In this document: piece by piece, positions 42,919 through 52,264 of the stretch
How positions within the stretch are numbered: position 1 is the first letter of the stretch
Layout: the number at the start of each line of letters is the position of its first letter
Source: UBA3478 sp965662045
GTDB taxonomy: Bacteria > Bacteroidota > Bacteroidia > Flavobacteriales > Flavobacteriaceae
Direction: 5' to 3'
NCBI GenBank assembly: GCA_965662045.1
Contig: CBFIGE010000008.1
Location: 59,920-123,919, forward strand
Length of the DNA stretch: 64,000 bases
The notes under the pieces: generated by a model
What the model was told of the DNA's origin: nothing
What the model saw: only the letters and a program-made list of their open reading frames with translations
Databases searched by the model: none
Made by a program: the position numbers and the translations under genes

Positions 42919-43494
42919 ATGAAACTCATATTTGCTACACACAATAAAAACAAACTTGATGAAGTAACTAAAATCACACCCGAGCATATCGAAGTTTTAA
43001 GTTTAAGCGAAATTGGTTTCAATGAGGATATTCCCGAGACTGAATTAACCCTAAAAGGGAATGCCAAATTAAAAGTTGATGCCATCCTAAAAAGTAAAAA
43101 TGTCGATTGTTTTTCCGATGATAGTGGATTATTTGTTGAAGCTCTTAATGGAGACCCCGGTGTGTTCTCAGCAAGGTATTCAGGTAAGCGAAATACTTTA
43201 ATGAATAATGAATTGTTACTTCGTAATATGCGGAGTGTGAAATCTCGGTCAGCTTATTATATGAGTGTTTTTTGCCTCTATTTTAATGGAAATCATCATT
43301 TTTTTGAAGGTCGACTTTATGGTGAAATTACATCCCGTCCCAAAGGAAACAATGGGTTTGGATATGATCCGATTTTTATTCCTAAAGGTCATACCGCAAC
43401 CTTAGGTGAACTAAGTGAAATAGTTAAACTCGAATTATCACATCGAACTAGAGCCTTGAATAAAATGATAGAATTTCTTGCTTTAAATAGTTGA
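42919..43494 (+). CDS. rdgB: Non-canonical purine NTP pyrophosphatase (RdgB/HAM1)
   Basis: Removes ITP, dITP and XTP from the nucleotide pool. The start is ATG 42919 (MKLIFATHNKNKLDEV), giving 191 residues; the frame extends to a TTG at 42910 but the ATG fits the family. Conserved stretches: FATHNKNKLDE, CFSDDSGLFVEALNGDPGVF (about 68-88) and the C-terminal GNNGFGYDPIFIP with the substrate SHR(T)RA motif (LSHRTRAL). Normal length. Confidence 0.96.
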   Translation: MKLIFATHNKNKLDEVTKITPEHIEVLSLSEIGFNEDIPETELTLKGNAKLKVDAILKSKNVDCFSDDSGLFVEALNGDPGVFSARYSGKRNTLMNNELLLRNMRSVKSRSAYYMSVFCLYFNGNHHFFEGRLYGEITSRPKGNNGFGYDPIFIPKGHTATLGELSEIVKLELSHRTRALNKMIEFLALNS

Positions 43495-43521
43495 AAACCA
43501 TTTTATCTGACCGCAAAACAT

Positions 43522-43529
43522 TAATTTTG
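43522..43529 (+). promoter_or_regulatory. -7 box upstream of the DEAD-box helicase
   Basis: TAATTTTG, an exact TAnnTTTG match, giving a leader of about 65 nt before the ATG at 43603. Cold-shock-type helicases often have regulated leaders, but no structure was identified here. Confidence 0.4.
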
Positions 43530-43602
43530 TAAAAATTTTCTAGTACGAAAAAGAACTCATATCAATATTCGTTCCCGACTGTGCAGAATGATCTTATTTT
43601 AA

Positions 43603-45309
43603 ATGACAAAATTTAATGAATTAGGAATCGACGATTCCATATTACTCGCTGTACAAGAACTCGGATTTGAAAAACCTACAGAGATACAAGAAAAAACCAT
43701 TCCAATTGTATTAAATGAAAAAACAGATTTAGTCGCCTTAGCCCAAACAGGCACAGGAAAAACCGCGGCATTTGGAATTCCACTATTGCAGTATGTTGAT
43801 ACGAAAAATAAAAAAGCACAGAGCATTATCCTCTCTCCTACTCGAGAGCTCTGTTTGCAAATTACAAACGAACTCAAATTATACGCCAAACACAGTCCGA
43901 AAATTAAAATAGTTGCAGTTTACGGGGGTGCTTCGATTACCGAGCAGGCCAAACAAATAAAAAATGGAGCACAGATTATTGTAGCGACGCCTGGAAGAAC
44001 CAAAGACATGATTCAACGCAATCTCTTGCATATCGATGAAATTGACGTATGTGTATTAGACGAAGCAGACGAAATGCTCAATATGGGATTCTATGAAGAC
44101 ATCAAATCTATATTGAGTCATACACCAGACGAAAAATCTACTTGGCTTTTTTCGGCAACCATGCCAAAAGAGGTAGCGCAAATCGCTAAGAAGTTCATGT
44201 CGAAACCTCAGGAAATTACTGTAGGCCATAAGAATCAAGGAGCTTCAACAGTTGCCCACTACTATTACGAAGTAGGTGCTCGACAGCGTTATCAAGCCTT
44301 AAAAAGAATAGTTGACATCAACCCAAAAATTTATGCGGTTATTTTTTGCAGAACTAAAAGAGATACCCAAAAAATTGCAGATAAATTAATTGAAGACGGT
44401 TATAATGCTGGAGCACTTCATGGCGATCTCTCACAGCAACAGAGAGATTTAGTGATGAATGCCTTTAGAAAAAAGCAAATTCAAATCCTAATCGCCACAG
44501 ATGTTGCGGCTAGAGGTATTGATGTCGACAATTTATCTCATGTTATTCAGTTTCAACTTCCAGATGATAACGAAACCTATACCCATAGAAGTGGAAGAAC
44601 TGGAAGAGCTGGAAATAAAGGGGAAAGTCTTGTAATTATTACTAAAAGTGAATTCAATAAAATCAGATCACTTGAAAAGGTAATTGGAAGTAAATTTAAA
44701 TCCCGACAAATTCCTAGCGGTAAAGACATCTGTAAAGCGCAGATTATTCATCTTGCCAAAGAAATCGAAGCTACATCGGTTGACCCTGAAATTGAATCCT
44801 ACATGGAGCAAATAAAAACGCATTTATTAGACCTCGATCGAGAAGCGTTGATTAAAAAAATATTTTCTGTAGAGTTTGCCCGATTTAACGCCTATTACCA
44901 AAAAGAAGGAAATGAACTCTTTAATTCAAAAGGATCTAAATCTTCTTCCAAAGATGAGGTTCGGTTCTTTGTTAATATAGGAGAAAAAGACGGGTTGAAC
45001 TGGAAATCTTTAAAGGATTACATCACAGACGAATCTGGATTGGATCGCGACGATATTTTTAAAGTTGACACAAAATCAACCTTTTCGTTTTTTAATGTTG
45101 ATGCAAAAAACAGAGAATTGATTTTTAGCACAATACATCAAAATAACTATAAAAGTAGAGAAGTCAGAATTGAAGTTTCTTCCGAGCCTAGTTCATCGAG
45201 ATCTAAATCTAAGTTTTCGAAGACAGGCAAGAAAAAACATGGAAAAAGAGAAAGAAAAAGTGGCGGTAAACAAAACAAAGGAGAACGAAATTTTCAAGGA
45301 TTCTTTTAA
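43603..45309 (+). CDS. DEAD-box ATP-dependent RNA helicase (DbpA/CsdA type)
   Basis: 568 residues. The helicase core has the Q motif (ELGFEKPTEIQEKTIP), Walker A AQTGTGKTAAF, PTRELCLQI, the DEAD box (VLDEADEML), SAT and HRSGRTGRAG. A C-terminal domain (about 475-545) resembles the RNA-binding domain of DbpA (FFVNIGEKDGLNWKSLKDYI), and the tail is Lys/Ser/Gly-rich. Probable role in ribosome assembly or RNA turnover, as usual for such helicases. 108 bp after rdgB, with a -7 box of its own. Confidence 0.95.
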   Translation: MTKFNELGIDDSILLAVQELGFEKPTEIQEKTIPIVLNEKTDLVALAQTGTGKTAAFGIPLLQYVDTKNKKAQSIILSPTRELCLQITNELKLYAKHSPKIKIVAVYGGASITEQAKQIKNGAQIIVATPGRTKDMIQRNLLHIDEIDVCVLDEADEMLNMGFYEDIKSILSHTPDEKSTWLFSATMPKEVAQIAKKFMSKPQEITVGHKNQGASTVAHYYYEVGARQRYQALKRIVDINPKIYAVIFCRTKRDTQKIADKLIEDGYNAGALHGDLSQQQRDLVMNAFRKKQIQILIATDVAARGIDVDNLSHVIQFQLPDDNETYTHRSGRTGRAGNKGESLVIITKSEFNKIRSLEKVIGSKFKSRQIPSGKDICKAQIIHLAKEIEATSVDPEIESYMEQIKTHLLDLDREALIKKIFSVEFARFNAYYQKEGNELFNSKGSKSSSKDEVRFFVNIGEKDGLNWKSLKDYITDESGLDRDDIFKVDTKSTFSFFNVDAKNRELIFSTIHQNNYKSREVRIEVSSEPSSSRSKSKFSKTGKKKHGKRERKSGGKQNKGERNFQGFF

Positions 45310-45349
45310 AACATTATCTTCAAAATGATAAATTAACACCAGGCTGCTT

Positions 45350-46129
45350 GTGATTTCAAATTGGAGACTTTTATGGATTGCTTTTTTATGCTCAGCACAA
45401 GGGCTAGCCCAAAATATTTCCAATGACAGTTTAACCATTTCAACTATTAAGGGAAATGTAATAAATGCCCAAACCCAAGTTGCCTTAGAAAGTGTTCACG
45501 TCATTAACCTCAATTTAGTAAGGGGAGCCATTACCGATAAAAACGGAAATTTTGAAATACCAGCAAGAGTAAATGACACGCTCTACTTTACGTTTTTAGG
45601 TTTTAAACCAGAAAAAATAAGAGTTAGTAATGATATTGTTCGTTTTGACGGTACTCAGGTAAGTTTAAATGAATTGGCTTTTGCTTTAGAAGAGGTAGTC
45701 GTTCGACCATACCAACTTACAGGTTATTTGGACATTGATGTAAAATATATTCCCACCAATGACGCTTTTCAGTACAGTATATCCGGACTAAACAAAAGCT
45801 ACGAGAGTCGTAAAGGCCCCAATTCAGTGACAAAAATTCTTGGAGCCATTCTCAATCCCGCAGACTTACTTCGAAATCTTTTCGGAAAAAGACCGCGGCA
45901 AATGAAAAAACTCAATGAAATGAAAGCCGATCAAAATATAAGAGACTTATTGGCTACCAAATTTGACAGAGTGACTTTAATGGAACTATTGCAATTGGAA
46001 AAAATGGATATTGATGATATATTAAACAATTGTGATTTTTCGAAAAGTTTTATTACAACGGCTAATGATCTGCAAATTCTTGAAGCAATAAGCAGCTGCT
46101 ACGAAGAATATAGAATTCTCAATAGATAA
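45350..46129 (+). CDS. Exported carboxypeptidase-like (CarboxypepD_reg) domain protein
   Basis: 259 residues, GTG start at 45350, chosen because it yields a signal peptide (LLWIAFLCSAQGLAQN). The domain TIKGNVINAQTQVALESVHV ... GNFEIPARVNDTLYFTFLGF (about 27-90) is the beta-sandwich also found at the N-terminus of TonB receptors. The remaining two thirds are helical and of unknown role. Many stand-alone copies occur in flavobacterial genomes. The amylase gene follows after 9 bp, which suggests one transcript. Confidence 0.82.
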   Translation: MISNWRLLWIAFLCSAQGLAQNISNDSLTISTIKGNVINAQTQVALESVHVINLNLVRGAITDKNGNFEIPARVNDTLYFTFLGFKPEKIRVSNDIVRFDGTQVSLNELAFALEEVVVRPYQLTGYLDIDVKYIPTNDAFQYSISGLNKSYESRKGPNSVTKILGAILNPADLLRNLFGKRPRQMKKLNEMKADQNIRDLLATKFDRVTLMELLQLEKMDIDDILNNCDFSKSFITTANDLQILEAISSCYEEYRILNR

Positions 46130-46138
46130 TAATCACCT

Positions 46139-47788
46139 ATGAAACCTTTGATTTATTTAAGTACAGCAATTTTAATGCTGTTCGTATCGTGCAATGCTGA
46201 AACAAATATTGAAAAAATAGAAAAAAATAAATATTTCTTTAGCTGGGATTCTGCAACGGTTTACTTTTTGCTAACAGATCGTTTTCACCGAGGAGAATCA
46301 CAGAGTTTTAGACAACAAGATTTCAAAGAAACTGCTGTATTAAGAGGTTTTGAAGGAGGTAATATTGCTGGAATTACAGAAAAAATTAATGAAGATTATT
46401 TTAATCAATTAGGTGTCGATGCCATATGGCTTAGTCCTTTTGTTGAACAAAATTACGACGCAACAGATGAAGGTACTGGGGTGACTTATGCCTACCACGG
46501 ATATTGGACTAGAGACTGGACTGCTCTTGAGCCGAATTTTGGCAATACTGATGAATTAAAAGAAATGATTCAAACAGCCCACAATAAGGGTATTCGAATC
46601 GTTATGGACGCGGTATTGAACCATACAGGACCAATAACCCCTATCGATTTCAAGTGGCCGGACGCATGGGTTCGAACCTACCCTGCATGTAATTTTCAAG
46701 ACTATAACGGAACAACAAGTTGCACACTAGTTGAAAATCTTCCTGATATTCGAACTGAATCTCAAAATGAAGTTGAACTTCCTGAATTTCTTATTGAAAA
46801 ATGGAAAAAAGAGGGTAGGTATGAACAAGAAGTCAATGAGTTGAATGCTTTTTTTGAACGTACAAAACACCCTAGGACTCCTTCTTATTACATTGTAAAA
46901 TGGCTAACCGATTACATTAAAGAATATGGAATTAATGCATTTCGTGTGGACACCACAAAACATGCAGATGAATATATATGGGCTGATCTTAAAAAAGAAG
47001 CTGAATACTCATTCCAATATTTTAAAGAGCAAAATCCCAATTACCAGTTTGGAGATGAAGATTTTTACATGGTAGGTGAAGTGTACGGGTATGAAGCATC
47101 TAAAGGAAAAAGTTACAATTTTGGAGATAAGACCGTAAACTATTTTGACTACGGCTACGATGCACTAATCAATTTTGAATTTAAAAGTGACACTAAAGCA
47201 GACTATGAATCACTTTTCACAAAGTACAATACTATTTTGCAAGACAAAGCGCAGTACGGCGGGTTTCTAAACTACCTGCAATCTCATGATGATTCCTACT
47301 CTTTCGATGTAAGTAGAACCCAAGCAATAAAAACAGCTAATGCCCTATTACTCAGTCCAGGAGCAATTCAAATTTATTACGGAGATGAAAGTACACGACC
47401 ATTGCAAATTGAAGATGCTGTTGGAGATGCTAATCTCCGATCGAATATGAATTGGAAAGACATCGAACAAGATTCAAGTACACAAAAGACTTTAACCCAT
47501 TGGAGAAAACTTGGTTTGTTTAGAAAAAATCACAAGAAGAGTCTGGCTCTAGGAAAACATCAAAAGTTAAGTGATCAACCATATTACTTCAGCAGATCAA
47601 ATCAAGAAGAACAGGTAATTATTGGTCTGGAACTTGAGCAAAAGTTAAAAGAAGTTGTCTTAGAGGACAAAAGTTTAGAGCACTCAAAATGGCGTGATTC
47701 GTATTCGAATACCGAAGTAGAGGTTATTAATGGAGTTTTGTCATTTGAAAGTGAATTCAATACGGTTCTACTTGAGCGAATTCGATAA
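46139..47788 (+). CDS. Alpha-amylase family (GH13) lipoprotein
   Basis: 549 residues, exported and lipid-anchored: signal ending LMLFVSC, Cys18. The GH13 barrel has region I (DAVLNHTG), nucleophile D271 in FRVDTTKHAD, acid-base E314 in MVGEVYG and the transition-state Asp in LQSHDDSYSF (about 384). All catalytic residues are present, so it probably cuts alpha-1,4 glucans such as starch, glycogen or storage polysaccharides outside the cell. No SusC/SusD pair is nearby. The last 21 bp overlap the convergent RNA methylase gene. Confidence 0.93.
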   Translation: MKPLIYLSTAILMLFVSCNAETNIEKIEKNKYFFSWDSATVYFLLTDRFHRGESQSFRQQDFKETAVLRGFEGGNIAGITEKINEDYFNQLGVDAIWLSPFVEQNYDATDEGTGVTYAYHGYWTRDWTALEPNFGNTDELKEMIQTAHNKGIRIVMDAVLNHTGPITPIDFKWPDAWVRTYPACNFQDYNGTTSCTLVENLPDIRTESQNEVELPEFLIEKWKKEGRYEQEVNELNAFFERTKHPRTPSYYIVKWLTDYIKEYGINAFRVDTTKHADEYIWADLKKEAEYSFQYFKEQNPNYQFGDEDFYMVGEVYGYEASKGKSYNFGDKTVNYFDYGYDALINFEFKSDTKADYESLFTKYNTILQDKAQYGGFLNYLQSHDDSYSFDVSRTQAIKTANALLLSPGAIQIYYGDESTRPLQIEDAVGDANLRSNMNWKDIEQDSSTQKTLTHWRKLGLFRKNHKKSLALGKHQKLSDQPYYFSRSNQEEQVIIGLELEQKLKEVVLEDKSLEHSKWRDSYSNTEVEVINGVLSFESEFNTVLLERIR

Positions 47789-48427
47789 AAATCGCTTGGT
47801 AATCTGGTCGACATTTTTAATGGATTTTTTTATCCACTCCTCCCTTAAGGCCTGTTTTTCATAATCTCGAAGTCCCCATTTTAGTTCTGTACTTCTTAGT
47901 TTCTCTGTAAGGAATTGAAGTATAATTGCTGCCGATACTGAAACATTCAAACTCTTTGTAAATCCAAAGGTTGGAATAGAAATAAATTCATCTGATTGCT
48001 TTAAAACATCATCACTTAAACCAGATTTTTCGGTCCCAAAAAACAATACGGATTTGTGATTAAATTCCATTTGCTGAAAAGATTGCACATTATCATCAGG
48101 AACAGTCGCTACAATTTTATACCCTTTACCTTTTAAGTGAGTAATACAATCTTTAGTCGATTCATGCTTGTAAACAGTAAGCCATTTATCGGCGCCCATT
48201 GCAATTTGAGTATCTAATCTATCATTAAATCGATGTTCGAGTACATGAACATCTTGAATACCGAAAGAATCACAACTTCTTAAAATAGCTGAAGTATTGT
48301 GAAGTTGATAAACATCTTCAACAGCAACACAGATATGTCTTGTTCTAAGCGCTAAAATTTGTTCAAATCTCAAAAGTCTTTCAGAACTAACAAACCCCCG
48401 TAAATATTGAAATAAGTCCTTATTCAT
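47768..48427 (-). CDS. TrmH/SpoU family RNA 2'-O-methyltransferase
   Basis: 219 residues, SPOUT fold. Motifs: NTSAILRSCDSFGIQDVHV (motif 1), VLFFGTEKSGLSDDVL (motif 2) and IPTFGFTKSLNVSVSAAIIL (motif 3). The motif 3 form F-G-F-T-K-S-L-N-V-S-V-S resembles TrmH, which methylates G18 of tRNA; that specificity is likely but not certain. Divergent from the histidine kinase gene. Confidence 0.92.
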   Translation of the reverse strand: MNKDLFQYLRGFVSSERLLRFEQILALRTRHICVAVEDVYQLHNTSAILRSCDSFGIQDVHVLEHRFNDRLDTQIAMGADKWLTVYKHESTKDCITHLKGKGYKIVATVPDDNVQSFQQMEFNHKSVLFFGTEKSGLSDDVLKQSDEFISIPTFGFTKSLNVSVSAAIILQFLTEKLRSTELKWGLRDYEKQALREEWIKKSIKNVDQITKRFLSNSLK

Positions 48428-48530
48428 TTTACTTTTTAAAAAGGTTTCATTAAATTTAATGTATACGGTTAATCTTCGAAAAATCTACCAAAAAGCACAA
48501 ACTTTGTAAACCAGAAAAGATTGCGTTTTT

Positions 48531-50849
48531 ATGCATATCAATATTAATAATTTATCTGATGCTCTCGCATTAGTTACTAACGACGGCCAAATTATCGATG
48601 CCAACGATGCGGGCTATGAGCTAATAGGTGTTGACAAATCTCGATTAGAGTACAAACATATTGAAGATCTTCCAGAAGAAAATTGGACTAGACTAAAACC
48701 TGTGGTTCAGAGTGTTTGGGAATCTGAAAAAAATCAAAACATAGCGTTTGAGTTTTTAAATGGTTTAAATGAACTAAAACATCTCAGAATTTATTTTGAA
48801 ATCATAAAGAATGATGAAAATCAGAAAAAGCACATTCAAATTCTAGCAAAAGACATCACCCTTTCAAAAATGGTTAATTCTGGTGATCATGAATTTAGCT
48901 ATCTGCGCAAGAAGTTTTTTGAAATTTTGGTCGCCGATGACGAACACAAAGAACAAACCTCACAATTCATTGATTTAGTAATTAAACTTTTAAATCCAGA
49001 AAATTATATTCTACATCAGATTGGCCCTAAAATAAATACAGATTCAAATCAAATAAATTTTCAATTAGAGCCTGAATTTAATATAAGCGATTTCAGCACT
49101 CCCAATGCAGAGGTGTTTTCTATAATCAAAAAAAAATTTGAGCCTGTTTTCATTCAAGAAAGAGAAACAAAAAACCAGTTAAGAAAGATAAAATCAGAAC
49201 TTTTTATTCCGATAGTTTGTGGTTCAGGTGCTGCATATGTATTGTATACATTTTCAAAATCACAAAATAAATTTAATCTACGGCAATTTGACTTGTTACA
49301 TTTTTTCACCTCCATTTTACAACTCAATGTGAAAAATGAAGATTTATTTAAGTTAATTGAGTCCAATCAAAGAGAAATTATTCTTTCAAATGAAATCTTA
49401 AAGGTAGCCATGACTAAATTAAATTTTGGAATGGTCTATGAAGATGGCGAAAATCAAATCGCTTTTTTAAATAAGCAATTCTTAGATCTTTTCAAGATAG
49501 ATGCAGACCCCACAGATTTTATGGGCATGCATTGCAACGACATTCGAAATGTGCTCAAGAGCATGTTTAAAAATCCTGAGCTCTTTATTGATGATATGCT
49601 AAAATTAAAATATCACAAACAAGAAGAATTAGGTAAAAGGCTTGTTTTAGCAGATGATAGAATTTTAGAACGGTCCTACTACCCCATTCTTCAAAACAAA
49701 AATATCATTGGCCATTTATGGGTTTATATCGATGCCACTATACAACATCAAAAAGAACAAAACCTAATTATCGATTATCAAAAGTATATGAACATAATTG
49801 AAAATATGGGATTGGGATTAATGGAAGTCGATAAAAATGACGAGATAATATCCGTAAATCAAGCCACTTGCAAAATGACTGGGTATTCAAAGGAAGAACT
49901 CATAGGTCAAATCGCTCATGAGTTGCTCGTAGACAATGCCGAAAGTGAAGTAATTAGAAATGCTAACAGAGATCGAGAAGAAAAAAAAGCAAGTTCATAC
50001 GAGCTGAGGTATTTTGATAAAACACAACAAGAAAAGTATATGCTAATATCTGGAGGACCTAATTTTAATGATACGGGAGAGGTTACGGGGTCAATAGGAG
50101 TCCACTTTGATATCACTAAAATTAAAATGCTAGAAAAAGCTCAAAAACAATTGATTGAAGATTTAAATAACCGTAACAAAAAATTAAGCAATTATGCCCA
50201 TGTTGTATCACATGATTTAAAATCTCCGTTAAGATCAATTTCGGCGGCACTAAGTTGGTTAGAAGAGGAAAATAGAGGTCAGTTATCTCAACAAAGCAAA
50301 GATTATTTAGAAATCGTCGATAATGCACTCCAAAAAATGGACAAGCTAATTAATGACACACTAAATTTTGCTGAAATAAATAACGCTGAAAAACAAAAAA
50401 CAGACTTAGACTTAAGTGCTATGATTCAGAAGCTTTGTCAAAATTTAAGTCTTGACTATCCTAAAATTAAAATAAAAGCAACAGGGGAATTCCCTATTAT
50501 CCGTGTTGAAGAAGCAAAAATTATTCAAGTATTCCAAAATTTGATGGAAAATGCTTGTAAGTACAGTGATCAAGACAAAAAGTCTTTTGTTCATTTAAAA
50601 TCTCAAATTGGTAATGAAGGCCTATTTATTTCGGTCAAAGACAATGGCATTGGAATCGAAAAAAAATTTCACAACAAAATATTTGATGCCTTTTCCAAGC
50701 TAGGTAACTCAGAAAATTCTTCAGGAATGGGGCTTTATATCGTCAAAGATTTGGTACAATCATTCGGTGGAGAAATAACTATAGATTCTAAATATGGAGA
50801 GGGTACAACATTTACCATTTCATTTCCGCCTGAAATGATTCTTAGTTAA
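48531..50849 (+). CDS. Soluble PAS-domain sensor histidine kinase
   Basis: 772 residues without a membrane segment, so a cytosolic sensor. Residues 1-110 look like a PAS domain (ALALVTNDGQIIDANDAGYE), the middle 120-280 like a degenerate GAF domain, then two further PAS domains (about 285-410 and 415-540, GLMEVDKNDEIISVNQATCK). The kinase core has the phospho-acceptor H561 in VVSHDLKSPLRS, the N box NLMENACKYS, the G1 box VKDNGIGIE and G2 GMGLYIVKDLV. No response regulator is beside it; the partner is unknown. Confidence 0.92.
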   Translation: MHININNLSDALALVTNDGQIIDANDAGYELIGVDKSRLEYKHIEDLPEENWTRLKPVVQSVWESEKNQNIAFEFLNGLNELKHLRIYFEIIKNDENQKKHIQILAKDITLSKMVNSGDHEFSYLRKKFFEILVADDEHKEQTSQFIDLVIKLLNPENYILHQIGPKINTDSNQINFQLEPEFNISDFSTPNAEVFSIIKKKFEPVFIQERETKNQLRKIKSELFIPIVCGSGAAYVLYTFSKSQNKFNLRQFDLLHFFTSILQLNVKNEDLFKLIESNQREIILSNEILKVAMTKLNFGMVYEDGENQIAFLNKQFLDLFKIDADPTDFMGMHCNDIRNVLKSMFKNPELFIDDMLKLKYHKQEELGKRLVLADDRILERSYYPILQNKNIIGHLWVYIDATIQHQKEQNLIIDYQKYMNIIENMGLGLMEVDKNDEIISVNQATCKMTGYSKEELIGQIAHELLVDNAESEVIRNANRDREEKKASSYELRYFDKTQQEKYMLISGGPNFNDTGEVTGSIGVHFDITKIKMLEKAQKQLIEDLNNRNKKLSNYAHVVSHDLKSPLRSISAALSWLEEENRGQLSQQSKDYLEIVDNALQKMDKLINDTLNFAEINNAEKQKTDLDLSAMIQKLCQNLSLDYPKIKIKATGEFPIIRVEEAKIIQVFQNLMENACKYSDQDKKSFVHLKSQIGNEGLFISVKDNGIGIEKKFHNKIFDAFSKLGNSENSSGMGLYIVKDLVQSFGGEITIDSKYGEGTTFTISFPPEMILS

Positions 50850-50911
50850 GAAAAATCCATAGCTATTATTTAAGAATATACCCTTATTTTTATTGTTTTA
50901 ATATAAGGAAT

Positions 50912-52252
50912 ATGACGCATTCGCTATTTGCGATTTCACCGATTGACGGTAGGTATCAAACTAAAACAAAATCTTTATCCCCTTATTTTTCAGAAGCCGC
51001 CCTTATCAAATATCGAGTCCGGGTTGAAATTGAATACTTTATAGCACTTGCAGAACTTGGCATTGAACCTCTAAAAAAATTTAGCGCCGAAACCTATGAT
51101 GACCTGCGCGCTATCTATTTGCACATGAGTGATGAAGAAGTGTTAAGAGTTAAAGAAATTGAAAAAACCACCAATCACGACGTTAAAGCGGTTGAATATT
51201 TTATCAAAGAGGCTTTTCAAAAACTAAACCTCAGCGATTGTCTTGAATTCGTACACTTTGGTTTAACCTCGCAAGATATTAACAACACTGCGATACCATT
51301 ATCGATAAAAGAGGCCTTAAATGAAATTTATTTTACTGAAATAGACGGTCTTATAACTAATTTAAATAAGCTGTCTAATCAATGGAGCGACATCCCAATG
51401 TTAGCAAGGACTCATGGTCAACCTGCATCTCCTACTCGACTAGGAAAAGAAATAGATGTTTTTATAGAACGTTTAAAACAACAATTACAGCTTCTAAAAT
51501 CAATCCCCAACGCAGCTAAATTTGGAGGGGCTACAGGAAATTTTAATGCACACTCCGTGGCTTTTCCCGAAGAAGATTGGATAAATTTTGGAAAAACCTT
51601 TGTGGAACATAAATTAGGACTTCATCATTCTTTTCCAACGACACAAATTGAGCATTACGATCACCTCGCTGCCCAATTCGATGGCCTAAAGCGTATAAAT
51701 ACAATTCTTATTGATTTTTGTCGAGATATCTGGAGCTATATTTCTATGGATTATTTCAAGCAAAAAATCAATAAAAATGAAGTAGGCTCTTCGGCTATGC
51801 CTCACAAGGTCAATCCTATTGATTTTGAAAACGCTGAAGGAAACTTAGGTATAGCAAATGCAATTTTTGAACATTTGGCTGCCAAATTACCCGTCTCGCG
51901 TCTTCAACGAGATTTAACAGATAGTACGGTTCTGAGAAATGTAGGTGTACCATTTTCTCATACTTTAATTGCTCTAAATTCAATCCAAAAGGGTTTAAGC
52001 AAACTTGTATTAAATGCTACTCAATTTGAGCAAGATCTAGAAAACAATTGGGCTGTAGTAGCAGAAGCAATTCAAACTATATTGAGAAGAGAAAATTATC
52101 CAAACCCCTACGAAGCACTTAAAGCGCTAACGAGAAAGAATAATGAAATTTCAGAAAAAGCCATTAAGGAATTTATAAACACCTTAGATGTCAGTGAAGC
52201 TATTAAAATAGAATTGAACGCTATAAGACCTTCAAATTATACAGGAATCTAG
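50912..52252 (+). CDS. purB: Adenylosuccinate lyase
   Basis: Catalyses two steps of purine synthesis: SAICAR to AICAR and adenylosuccinate to AMP, releasing fumarate. 446 residues, normal. Conserved stretches: SPIDGRYQTKTKSLSPYFSE at the N-terminus, TNHDVKAVEYF, HFGLTSQDINNTA, and the signature loop SSAMPHKVNPIDFENAEGN (about residues 290-308) that carries the mobile catalytic serine. Downstream genes follow after 12 bp. Confidence 0.97.
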   Translation: MTHSLFAISPIDGRYQTKTKSLSPYFSEAALIKYRVRVEIEYFIALAELGIEPLKKFSAETYDDLRAIYLHMSDEEVLRVKEIEKTTNHDVKAVEYFIKEAFQKLNLSDCLEFVHFGLTSQDINNTAIPLSIKEALNEIYFTEIDGLITNLNKLSNQWSDIPMLARTHGQPASPTRLGKEIDVFIERLKQQLQLLKSIPNAAKFGGATGNFNAHSVAFPEEDWINFGKTFVEHKLGLHHSFPTTQIEHYDHLAAQFDGLKRINTILIDFCRDIWSYISMDYFKQKINKNEVGSSAMPHKVNPIDFENAEGNLGIANAIFEHLAAKLPVSRLQRDLTDSTVLRNVGVPFSHTLIALNSIQKGLSKLVLNATQFEQDLENNWAVVAEAIQTILRRENYPNPYEALKALTRKNNEISEKAIKEFINTLDVSEAIKIELNAIRPSNYTGI

Positions 52253-52264
52253 TAAAACTCATTT

